Positions 7,801 to 13,908 of a DNA stretch of 15,797 nt are shown in pieces. The position numbers and the translations under genes are program-made. This DNA is from an uncultured Synergistaceae bacterium (lineage in GTDB: Bacteria > Synergistota > Synergistia > Synergistales > Aminobacteriaceae): assembly GCA_937870605.1 (NCBI GenBank), contig CALMZW010000186.1:1-15797 (forward strand), in the 5' to 3' direction. Positions within the stretch are counted from its first letter, which is position 1. The number at the start of each line of letters is the position of its first letter. The notes under the pieces are model-generated. The model did no database searches. It saw nothing but the letters and a program-made list of their open reading frames with translations, and had not been told where the DNA came from.

Positions 7801-7817
7801 ATACCTGCCGGTGGTAT
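7801..7817. promoter_or_regulatory. CsoR-box-like operator at the copper chaperone promoter
   Basis: atacc-tgccggt-ggtat is a 17-base inverted repeat with five-base arms. The outer atacc/ggtat arms and seven-base centre match the layout of copper-sensing CsoR operators as I recall them from Bacillus copZA. It overlaps the extended -10 element at 7812-7820, so a bound repressor would block polymerase. No csoR gene lies in the window, so the regulator would have to be encoded elsewhere. Confidence 0.5.
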
Positions 7818-7820
7818 AAT
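7812..7820 (+). promoter_or_regulatory. Extended -10 promoter of the copper chaperone gene
   Basis: tggtataat is a full extended -10 element (TGn plus consensus TATAAT). No -35 box is recognisable 17 bases upstream, which is typical of extended -10 promoters and of activator- or repressor-controlled ones. Transcription would begin near 7827, leaving a leader of about 55 bases that contains a small hairpin (7839-7852) and a G-rich ribosome site. Confidence 0.65.
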
Positions 7821-7831
7821 CAATGCATAGT

Positions 7832-7852
7832 AAAAAAATCGGGTATTCCCGA
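7832..7852 (-). terminator. Possible minus-strand terminator shielding glnA
   Basis: On the minus strand tcggg-aata-cccga (five base pairs, four-base loop) is followed directly by TTTTTTT (7832-7838). The stem is short but the U-tract is good. It could stop transcripts that come leftward from the small gene at 8080-8373 before they reach glnA. Read on the plus strand it is just a small hairpin in the chaperone leader. Confidence 0.4.
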
Positions 7853-7881
7853 AACAGGGGAGAAACGGGGGGAAAACGATT

Positions 7882-8076
7882 ATGCCTCTTCTGGTATTTT
7901 CCGTTCCTGACATGTCATGTCAGCACTGCGTGAAACGGATTCGGGAAGCGCTTTCACGTGCGGGATTCGAAGCGGACGTGTCTTTGGAAACGAAAACAAT
8001 AACCATAAACGCAGACGATCCCGAACAGATCGTCCGCATTCTTGACGATGCGGGGTATGACGCGCTGCGGCAGTGA
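7882..8076 (+). CDS. copZ: Heavy-metal-associated (HMA) copper chaperone, CopZ-like
   Basis: A 64-residue single-domain protein of the HMA fold that would carry Cu(I) in the cytoplasm and pass it to the export ATPase encoded nearby. The metal site is DMSCQHCVKRI, with the two ligand cysteines at C13 and C16; MxCxxC is the family signature. The rest fits the beta-alpha-beta-beta-alpha-beta pattern, ending in DDAGYDAL, the usual last helix and strand. The gene starts at ATG 7882 after a G-rich ribosome site (gggggga) and ends three bases before the convergent small gene. Specificity for copper over zinc or mercury is inferred from the neighbouring CopA-type ATPase. Confidence 0.88.
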   Translation: MPLLVFSVPDMSCQHCVKRIREALSRAGFEADVSLETKTITINADDPEQIVRILDDAGYDALRQ

Positions 8077-8079
8077 TCG

Positions 8080-8373
8080 TCACCAGTTCAGAACGTTCAC
8101 CGAATCCGCGTTGAGTCCGTCGGCCTGAAGCGCGACGCTTCCGAACGGATCGGCCGCGATGCTTCCCTGCAGGGCCGACAGGAGTTCCCGTGCGGACGCT
8201 TCGCTCTCGAGCCTGTTGTTCACCGGAGCCAGACGCCGGAACGTCCCGGTTTCTTCCGAAACGCCGGGCTGACGCCGTTGGGGCGATTCGGTCCGGCCGC
8301 GACGGACGGTTCCGCCGGCGACATCGGGCGGAATGCTTCCGAGGCCGCGAAGACCCTCGTTTTCAATGGACAT
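8080..8373 (-). CDS. Small protein of unknown function between copZ and copA
   Basis: I do not recognise it. I accept it as a gene because aaaggagg (8383-8390) stands nine bases before the ATG at 8373 and a consensus TATAAT lies farther upstream on the same strand. The 97 residues have no membrane segment, no signal peptide and no cysteine. The middle (residues 20-45) is rich in Arg, Gln, Gly and Pro and looks disordered. The C-terminal 45 residues (from NNRLESEASARELL) are helical and end NVLNW. The pattern of S, F, V, QA and L near the end faintly recalls the C-terminal helix of flagellins, a weak resemblance only. It is read opposite to copZ and copA and lies exactly between them. Confidence 0.65.
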   Translation of the reverse strand: MSIENEGLRGLGSIPPDVAGGTVRRGRTESPQRRQPGVSEETGTFRRLAPVNNRLESEASARELLSALQGSIAADPFGSVALQADGLNADSVNVLNW

Positions 8374-8396
8374 TTTCGTGGTCCTCCTTTCACCGG

Positions 8397-8410
8397 CCTC
8401 CATTTGGAGG
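8397..8410. promoter_or_regulatory. Near-perfect palindrome in the divergent gap
   Basis: cctcca-tt-tggagg pairs over six bases each side of a two-base centre. It lies in the 75-base gap between the small minus-strand gene and copA, downstream of the minus-strand -10 element. It could be a repressor site or a small leader hairpin of the minus-strand transcript. Confidence 0.4.
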
Positions 8411-8426
8411 TCGAGTGCGTCTATGT

Positions 8427-8457
8427 ATTATACAGGAGGTTCGGCCGAATGGATCAA
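8427..8457 (-). promoter_or_regulatory. Promoter of the small minus-strand gene
   Basis: On the minus strand a consensus TATAAT (8427-8432) is preceded at 19 bases by TTGATC (8452-8457), a four-of-six match to the -35 box. Transcription would begin near 8420, about 47 bases before the ATG at 8373. The -35 lies inside the first codons of copA, so the two genes overlap at their control regions. Confidence 0.55.
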
Positions 8458-10620
8458 CATGTCGAAAAAGACAACGCGACGGCGCGTCCGAAGGTGAGCT
8501 TTTCGGTCACGGGAATGACGTGTGCGACATGCGTCCGCATCGTCGAGCGATCCCTGAAGAAGGTTCCGGGCGTCGCCTTCGCGGCCGTGAACCTTGCGAC
8601 GGAAACTGCCTTCGTCGTTCTCGACCGCGACGTTCCGTTCGGAGAACTGGAGGCGGCTGTGGAGAAGGCCGGTTATCACGTCTCCCATGAGGCGCCCGAG
8701 GATGCGGAGAAAACCCGCTATGCGGCGGCGCGGCGGACGGTCGTGACGGCGTGGGCCGCGACCGCGCCGCTGATGGCGCTGATGGCGCTTCACATGGCGG
8801 GGCGTCATGTTCCGTACTATCTTCCGCTCGAAGCGCTGGGCGGCGCGGTCGCGATATTCCTCGCGGGACGCCGGACGCTCGGGGGCGCGTGGATCGCGCT
8901 GACGCACGCGCACGCGAATATGGACGTCCTCGTCTCGCTCGGGGCGATCGCGGCGTGGAGCACGTCCCTGCTGTCTCTGGCCGGCGTGGATATCCAGTCG
9001 TTCGGCGCGATCGGCGCGATGATCGTCGCGCTGCACGTCACCGGCCGGTTCATCGAGTCGCATCTTCGCGACCGGGCGGCGAAGGCCATCAAGTCGCTCG
9101 CGGCCCTGCAACCGCGTGAGGCCCGCGTTCTGGACGCTTCCGGCGCGGAAATCTCCGTGCCGATCGGGGCGGTCGCATCCGGCGTCACCGTGATCGTTCG
9201 TCCGGGAGAGCGCATCCCGGCCGACGGCGTGATATCGCAGGGGCGAACGTCCGTCGACGAGTCGATGATCACGGGCGAGCCGATCCCGGTGCTCCGTGGA
9301 CCGGACGAGCCCGTGACCGGAGGATCGCTGAACCTGTCGGGCGAGATCCGCGTCTCCGTGACGGCCGCTGGCGAGGACGGCTTTCTCGCGCAGATGCTGT
9401 CGCTGGTGCGCGAGGCGCAGGGCGCGAAGATCCCGATCCAGGCGTTCGCCGACCGCGTGACGAATGTCTTCGTTCCCGCGATTGCGCTGATCGCGCTCTT
9501 CAGCGCGCTCGCGTGGTTCGTCCGGTCCGATCGCCTGATCCCGCTTCTCGACCGGGCGGCGGAATTCATTCCGTGGACGACGGCCGTTCGCGATCCGGCG
9601 TCGCTCGCGGCGTTCGTTTTCGTCTCGACGATCGTGATCGCGTGTCCGTGCGCGCTCGGCCTGGCGACGCCGATGGCGCTGATCACCGGGACCGGCGCGG
9701 CTTCGAAGCTCGGGCTGATCATCCGCAACGCCGAGGCGATCCAGACCGCGCGGGACGTCGGCATCGTCGTCGCTGACAAGACGGGAACGATCACGGAGGG
9801 GCGTCCGTCCGTTTCGGCTTCCGGGATCGCCCCGGCCGACCTCGAAGCGGCGGCGGCGCTCGAGACGCGGTCGAACCACCCGCTCGCGCGGGCCATCGCG
9901 GCCCTCCCGCACGGCGATGCGACGGTCACGGAGGTTGAGGAAGTTGCGGGCGAGGGGGTCGGCGGCCTCGTCGACGGCGTCCGGTATTTCGTCGGGCGTC
10001 CGGAGGACGCGGGAAAGTACGCGAATGAGCTGTCGCAGGGGCGGACGGTCGTCGAGGTTCGCCGCGACGGCGCGTTCGCGGGCTGGATCTCCGTCGAGGA
10101 CCGGGTGCGCGAGGATTCGCGTGAGGCGGTCCGGAGGCTGAAGGAAGCGGGAATCCGCGTCGTGATGGCGACGGGGGACGAAAAGACGACCGCCGAGGCC
10201 GTGGCGCGCAGGGTCGGGATCGACGAGGTCTATTCGCGCGTGCGGCCGGAGGAGAAGCTGTCGCTCGTTCGGCGGTTGCAGACTTCGGGGCGCAAGGTGC
10301 TGATGGTCGGCGACGGGCTGAACGACGCGGCGGCGCTCAAGGGGGCCGACATCGGCGTCGCGATCGGCTCGGGAACGGATCTCGCGATCGAAAGCGCGGA
10401 TATCGTCATCGTCCGCGGCGGGCTCTCGCTCGTCGCGGACGGGATCGCGATTTCGCGAAAGACCTTTTCGGTCATCCGCCAGAACCTCTTCTGGGCGTTC
10501 GCGTACAACGTCGTGGCCGTTCCGCTTGCGGCGCTCGGGCTGTTGCACCCGCTGATCGCGGAGTCGGCGATGGCGATGAGTTCGATCTCCGTGATCCTCA
10601 ACTCGATGCGGATCCGGTAG
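8449..10620 (+). CDS. copA: Copper-exporting P1B-type ATPase, CopA-like
   Basis: An inner-membrane pump that uses ATP to drive Cu(I) out of the cytoplasm. The start is ATG 8449 behind acaggagg (8432-8439); the open frame runs back to 8278 but over the small minus-strand gene and without a ribosome site. The 723 residues carry one HMA domain (GMTCATC, C25 and C28), eight expected membrane helices, the transmembrane C399-P-C401, the actuator TGE (275-277), the phosphorylated D443 in DKTGT, the SNHPLA loop (H477, P478) and GDGLND (D622). The Cu(I) subgroup marks are Y686-N687 and M708-A-M-S-S. Small departures from the usual form are DKTGTIT for DKTGTLT, TGEP for TGES and NDAAAL for NDxPAL. A single HMA domain is common in bacteria. 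CopZ is the likely copper donor. Confidence 0.95.
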   Translation: MDQHVEKDNATARPKVSFSVTGMTCATCVRIVERSLKKVPGVAFAAVNLATETAFVVLDRDVPFGELEAAVEKAGYHVSHEAPEDAEKTRYAAARRTVVTAWAATAPLMALMALHMAGRHVPYYLPLEALGGAVAIFLAGRRTLGGAWIALTHAHANMDVLVSLGAIAAWSTSLLSLAGVDIQSFGAIGAMIVALHVTGRFIESHLRDRAAKAIKSLAALQPREARVLDASGAEISVPIGAVASGVTVIVRPGERIPADGVISQGRTSVDESMITGEPIPVLRGPDEPVTGGSLNLSGEIRVSVTAAGEDGFLAQMLSLVREAQGAKIPIQAFADRVTNVFVPAIALIALFSALAWFVRSDRLIPLLDRAAEFIPWTTAVRDPASLAAFVFVSTIVIACPCALGLATPMALITGTGAASKLGLIIRNAEAIQTARDVGIVVADKTGTITEGRPSVSASGIAPADLEAAAALETRSNHPLARAIAALPHGDATVTEVEEVAGEGVGGLVDGVRYFVGRPEDAGKYANELSQGRTVVEVRRDGAFAGWISVEDRVREDSREAVRRLKEAGIRVVMATGDEKTTAEAVARRVGIDEVYSRVRPEEKLSLVRRLQTSGRKVLMVGDGLNDAAALKGADIGVAIGSGTDLAIESADIVIVRGGLSLVADGIAISRKTFSVIRQNLFWAFAYNVVAVPLAALGLLHPLIAESAMAMSSISVILNSMRIR

Positions 10621-10625
10621 GCGGG

Positions 10626-10671
10626 AAATAAAGCCGGGGCCGGGGGAATTTCCCCGGCCCCGGCTTTATTT
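10626..10671. terminator. Strong bidirectional terminator between copA and the Cys-rich gene
   Basis: Bases 10626-10645 and 10652-10671 are perfectly complementary over 20 pairs (seven AT pairs at the base, then an all-GC stem), with an extra G-T pair inside and a four-base loop. The AT base gives T-rich ends on both strands (ttttattt-like), so it serves the converging copA (plus) and the small minus-strand gene alike. Confidence 0.9.
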
Positions 10672-10682
10672 CGTTCCGAAGC

Positions 10683-10949
10683 TCAGTGGCAGCTTCCGCT
10701 ACAGCCGGAACACCCGCCGCCGCAGCCCCCGCCGCACGCGCCGCTCTGAAGATCGCGGATCACCGGGAGGAAGACCTCGACGATTCCGTGCAAGTGCTCC
10801 AGCCCCTCGTCGCCCTCCTGCATCCCCAGCGTCTCGCGGACGTTCTCCGCGCTGTCCGCGCCCTGGGCGACGCTCATCACGACATCCCTCAGCGTAATCT
10901 TTTTCGCCGCGCAGATCATCGTATCCGCGGGCATAGAACTCCAATCCAT
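10683..10949 (-). CDS. Small protein with BFD-like body and Cys/Gly-rich metal-binding tail
   Basis: An 88-residue protein with a clear start: taggagg on the minus strand (10957-10963) eight bases ahead of the ATG. Residues 10-65 follow the helical BFD-like [2Fe-2S] pattern (MICAAKKITLRDVVMSVAQG, then a GA-type turn and RETLGM), but only one of the four cluster cysteines remains: CxC has become CAA, and the second pair is replaced in GLEHLHGI. The last 18 residues hold six cysteines and a terminal histidine among glycines and serines (CGGGCGGGCSGC), a plausible site for soft metals. I cannot give it a function. Next to a copper exporter, copper storage or sensing is an attractive guess. It has its own long dyad upstream and shares a terminator with copA. 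Confidence 0.8.
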   Translation of the reverse strand: MDWSSMPADTMICAAKKITLRDVVMSVAQGADSAENVRETLGMQEGDEGLEHLHGIVEVFLPVIRDLQSGACGGGCGGGCSGCSGSCH

Positions 10950-10963
10950 CGAATGTGCCTCCT

Positions 10964-10996
10964 ACAATAGTGACGTTCTTGGAACAGTGCTATTGT
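10964..10996. promoter_or_regulatory. 33-base interrupted palindrome upstream of the Cys-rich gene
   Basis: acaatag-4 bases-gttc-ttg-gaac-4 bases-ctattgt forms two nested inverted arms that are perfectly matched (7 and 4 pairs) and symmetric around 10980. It begins just upstream of the ribosome site of the gene at 10949. The outer arms also look like -10 boxes on the minus strand (TACAAT, TATTGT). The form fits an operator for a dimeric regulator, or two half-sites. Confidence 0.6.
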
Positions 10997-11000
10997 ACCG

Positions 11001-11033
11001 AAAAAACGTCAAAACCGCTATTCGGCGGCGACG
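11001..11033 (-). terminator. Probable terminator of the chemoreceptor gene
   Basis: On the minus strand an outer cgtc/gacg pairing (11030-11033 with 11007-11010) and an inner ccgc/gcgg pairing (11025-11028 with 11015-11018) form an interrupted stem that overlaps the stop codon, followed by TTTTTT (11001-11006). The stem is broken by unpaired bases, so efficiency is uncertain. Confidence 0.45.
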
Positions 11034-13138
11034 AGTCCGGATTTCCGGTCCACCGTGAACTGCCGCAGGAGCGTCTCCATCCGCCCGGCGCCTTCCGCGA
11101 TCTTCTGCGCTTCGGTCGCCACGCCGTCCGCGGCCTTTGACGTCTCGCCGACGGCGCTCCGCACCCCATCGACCATTTCCGCGATCCGGACCGTGGTTTT
11201 TGCAACCTGATCGATGGAACGGGCCATCTCTTCGCTCGACGCGGCCTGCTCCTCCGAAACGGATGCGAGCCCGTGGATCGAGTCCACGACGCCGGCGATG
11301 GCCGCAAGGCTCTCCTGGAGGCGTTTTTGCGCGCCCTCGGCCTTGACGGTGGTGCTCGTCATGATGGAGCCCGCCTCCTGCGTCGCGGTGATGGACTGCT
11401 CGGAGTTCGTCTGAAGCGTCGTGATGAGCCGCGCGACTTCCTGCGCCGATTTCGCCGATTCCTCGGCGAGCTTGCGCACCTCGTCGGCGACGACCGCAAA
11501 TCCCCGGCCGGCGTCTCCCGCGCGCGCCGCCTCGATCGCGGCGTTCAGCGCAAGCAGGTTCGTCTGGTCGGCGATGGAGGTGATGACCGTGACGAATCGG
11601 GAGATTTCCTCGACCGAGGCCACGAGCTGTCCGATCTTTTTCGCGCTTTCCTCCGAACGCGAGCCGACCTTTCGGATGTCGCCGATGACCTCGTCGACCT
11701 GTCCGACGGCCTCGCGCGCCATCTTCCCGGCGCCTTCGCCGAAGGACGCCCCGTCCGTCGCCGTCTTCGCGGCGCTCTGCGTGCCGGACGCGACCTCTTC
11801 GATTCCGGCGTTCGTCTGCTGGATCGCGGCGCTGTTGGATTCGGAGAGGGAGGAGACTTCTTCCACGGTCCCCCGGATCTCCTCGACGGACGCGTTCGTC
11901 TCCTGCGAGAGCGCGGCCAGGGATTCCGCTCCCCTGGCGAGTTCGCGCGCCGTATCCATGATCCGCCGCACCGCGTCCGCCTGCGCGGCGACCATTCCGG
12001 CGAGCGCGTCCGCAAGAACGCCGATCTCGTCGCGCGAGTCGTAGTTGAAGTCCTCCCGCGAGATCGTGAGGTCGCCCTTCCCCGCCCGTTCGGCGAGTCC
12101 GACGGCGTTGCTGAGCGGCCGCGTGATGACGCGCGTGATGAGGAAGGAGATCAGCAGCCCCGCCAGAATCGCGAAGACGATTGCGCCGACGATGACCTTC
12201 GTGGCGCCGGACGCCTCCGCGACCGTGAAATTCGCGATCTCCCCGGCGCGGGCGACGCCTCCGTCGGTGACCTTCCGGGCGGCGGCGAGGACGTTGCCCG
12301 CGCTCTGCGCGCGTTCCACATCGAGGGACACGAGTTCGGCCCAGGTGCTCTTGTAGTTCCGTATGGCGAGGTCGTAGTTTTTGGCGGCTTTTTCGACTTC
12401 GTCGATGATGTCGAGGTTGGCCTTCTGCGCCGTGACCTTCCGGAGGGCGTCGAGCGTCGGGTAGATTCCGCCGATGATCTTCTGGACGCGATCGAGCTGC
12501 GCCGGTTTCCGGGACAGGATGCCCGTGTACGTGAGGATCCGGGCGTCATTCACGGCCTGTATGGCGTCGTTGAGCATCCGGATCTTGTCGAGCCTCCCGA
12601 GCAGGGCTTCGGATTCCTTGAATTCGTTGACCTCCGTTATGAACGTATCGTACTGCGTCCGCAGAAAGTTGTTCGACATGCGAACGAACGTCTTCCCCGT
12701 CTTGTCCGCGTTGCGCATTTCCTCGTCCATCTTTCCGAGGACCGTCTGCGTCGCCTCGAAGCGCGAGACGAAGTCGTCAAGCCCCTTGGCCGCGACGTCG
12801 GCGTTGCCCTTCAGGGTCGTCAGGCCCGGGTATTTCGCCGCGAGGTCGGCGGCCTCCTTCAAACGGGCGCGGACGCTCGCGACATGCGCCGTCGCTTCTT
12901 CGACGTGTTTCGGGTCCCCGGTCTGAACGAACGCTTCCGTTTTGAGGACGATGTTCAGGGACTGCCGCTCGATCTCCGCGGCGATCCGGACGCTCGGGAC
13001 GTACTGCTCCGAAAGCGACGTCGCTTCGCCGCTCAGATCCGAGAGTTTGCCGCTGCTGACAAACCCGACCGCTGCGAAAATGACGAGGAGTACTCCAAAC
13101 CCCGCCGCAAGCTTCATTCCGATCCTGAGATTCCTCAT
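11018..13138 (-). CDS. Methyl-accepting chemotaxis protein with large helical (HBM-like) sensor domain
   Basis: A membrane chemoreceptor that would control CheA/CheW and motor behaviour. Its start has a perfect aaggagg (13146-13152), seven bases before the ATG. The 706 residues read: a membrane helix at about 9-28, a periplasmic all-helical region from 30 to 312, a second helix at 313-336, a HAMP domain (about 335-390), then the long cytoplasmic coiled coil. The signalling tip NLLALNAAIEAARAG followed by GRGFAVVADEVRKLAEES is intact. The sensor of about 280 residues is twice the size of a Tar-type four-helix bundle, which fits the bimodular HBM class that in known cases binds organic acids. 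No C-terminal CheR-tethering pentapeptide is seen. It follows the response regulator on the same strand, so kinase, regulator and receptor may answer to the same signal. Confidence 0.94.
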   Translation of the reverse strand: MRNLRIGMKLAAGFGVLLVIFAAVGFVSSGKLSDLSGEATSLSEQYVPSVRIAAEIERQSLNIVLKTEAFVQTGDPKHVEEATAHVASVRARLKEAADLAAKYPGLTTLKGNADVAAKGLDDFVSRFEATQTVLGKMDEEMRNADKTGKTFVRMSNNFLRTQYDTFITEVNEFKESEALLGRLDKIRMLNDAIQAVNDARILTYTGILSRKPAQLDRVQKIIGGIYPTLDALRKVTAQKANLDIIDEVEKAAKNYDLAIRNYKSTWAELVSLDVERAQSAGNVLAAARKVTDGGVARAGEIANFTVAEASGATKVIVGAIVFAILAGLLISFLITRVITRPLSNAVGLAERAGKGDLTISREDFNYDSRDEIGVLADALAGMVAAQADAVRRIMDTARELARGAESLAALSQETNASVEEIRGTVEEVSSLSESNSAAIQQTNAGIEEVASGTQSAAKTATDGASFGEGAGKMAREAVGQVDEVIGDIRKVGSRSEESAKKIGQLVASVEEISRFVTVITSIADQTNLLALNAAIEAARAGDAGRGFAVVADEVRKLAEESAKSAQEVARLITTLQTNSEQSITATQEAGSIMTSTTVKAEGAQKRLQESLAAIAGVVDSIHGLASVSEEQAASSEEMARSIDQVAKTTVRIAEMVDGVRSAVGETSKAADGVATEAQKIAEGAGRMETLLRQFTVDRKSGLVAAE

Positions 13139-13153
13139 TGCGCTTCCTCCTTA

Positions 13154-13188
13154 CGCTTCGGATATGTTCGCCGCCCGCGCCCGAAGCG
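13154..13188 (-). other. Leader hairpin directly upstream of the chemoreceptor ribosome site
   Basis: cgcttcgg (13154-13161) and ccgaagcg (13181-13188) are perfectly complementary over eight pairs with a GC-rich 19-base loop. On the minus strand the foot of the stem ends one base before the aaggagg of the chemoreceptor. No T-tract follows, so a role in message stability or translation between regulator and receptor genes is more likely than termination. Confidence 0.45.
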
Positions 13189-13212
13189 CAACGCGACGGC
13201 GTCGGAAAACAT

Positions 13213-13908
13213 CTAGCGAAGCCGGTACCGGTTGACGGGCCGTCCGGTGGCGTGATATTCGAGGTCGATGGAGACGCGGTTTTTCTGGACGAGGTGTCCC
13301 AGATAGCGGCGTACGGTGGCCGGAGCGATTCCGGCGGACGCCGCCGTTTCCTCGCAGGTGACGGCGGTTCCGAGGGAACGGAGCGTTTCGATGATCTTTT
13401 CGAGCGTTCCTTCCTGGAGCCCCTTGGGAAGCTCGCCGATCGATTCGTTGGTGTCGCGGAGCGTGCGGAACGAGAAGACCCCGTCAACGACCTCCTGGGA
13501 GAGCGGCGCTCCGGACGCCAGCGTGTCGAGCGTGCGGCGGTAGATCGTGTAGGAATTCAGCGTCGAACGGAAGCGGTCGAAACTGAAGGGCTTGATGAGA
13601 TAGTCGAGCGCGCCGAGGCCGATGGCTTCCTTGAGGTAGCGGCATTCGTCCGCCGCCGATATGAGGACGACATCGACGACGTTTCCCCTCCGGCGAACCT
13701 CGCGGAGCGCCTCGATTCCGTTCATTCCGGGCATGTAGATGTCGAGGAGCATCAGGTCGATATCCCGGTCCTCGAGAAGGCGCAACATGGAGTCGCCGCA
13801 GTCGGCCGTCCCTGCTGAGACGAAGCGCTCCATGCTCGAGAGGTAGCGGAGGTTGATCCGGCATATCATCGGGTCGTCGTCGACGATCAGGACGCGGTAC
13901 GGAATCAG
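13213..13908 (-). CDS. CitB/DcuR-family response regulator with a non-ATG start
   Basis: A DNA-binding output protein of a phosphorelay. The first ATG in frame (13869) would cut off the first strand and acidic pocket of the receiver, yet the codons upstream read VLIVDDDP, which belongs to the domain. The start must therefore be the CTG at 13908, whose last two bases and the next A form the TGA stop of the kinase gene, or the ATT at 13905. aggaggg stands four or seven bases ahead. Taking CTG gives 231 residues: receiver with D10-D12, phospho-acceptor D56 in LLLDIYMPG, S84, and K106 in LIKPF. The C-terminal domain ends ATVRRYLGHLVQKNRV and GRPVNRYRL, the winged helix of CitB/DcuR. It is translationally coupled to the kinase. 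Regulators of this class usually control uptake or breakdown of organic acids. Confidence 0.88.
   Translation of the reverse strand: MIPYRVLIVDDDPMICRINLRYLSSMERFVSAGTADCGDSMLRLLEDRDIDLMLLDIYMPGMNGIEALREVRRRGNVVDVVLISAADECRYLKEAIGLGALDYLIKPFSFDRFRSTLNSYTIYRRTLDTLASGAPLSQEVVDGVFSFRTLRDTNESIGELPKGLQEGTLEKIIETLRSLGTAVTCEETAASAGIAPATVRRYLGHLVQKNRVSIDLEYHATGRPVNRYRLR

Noticed and set aside
8404..8431. Plus-strand promoter for copA (ttggag, 16 bases, tattat)
   Set aside because: It would start transcription near 8438, inside the copA ribosome site, leaving almost no leader. The same bases read better as the minus-strand TATAAT.
8278..8448. Longer copA reaching back to 8278
   Set aside because: The extra 57 residues have no domain, overlap the small minus-strand gene and its promoter, and lack a ribosome site; ATG 8449 follows acaggagg.
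8428..10548. 706-codon minus-strand frame opposite copA
   Set aside because: Charged, Arg/Asp-rich antisense shadow caused by GC-rich codon bias; no domain and no ribosome site.
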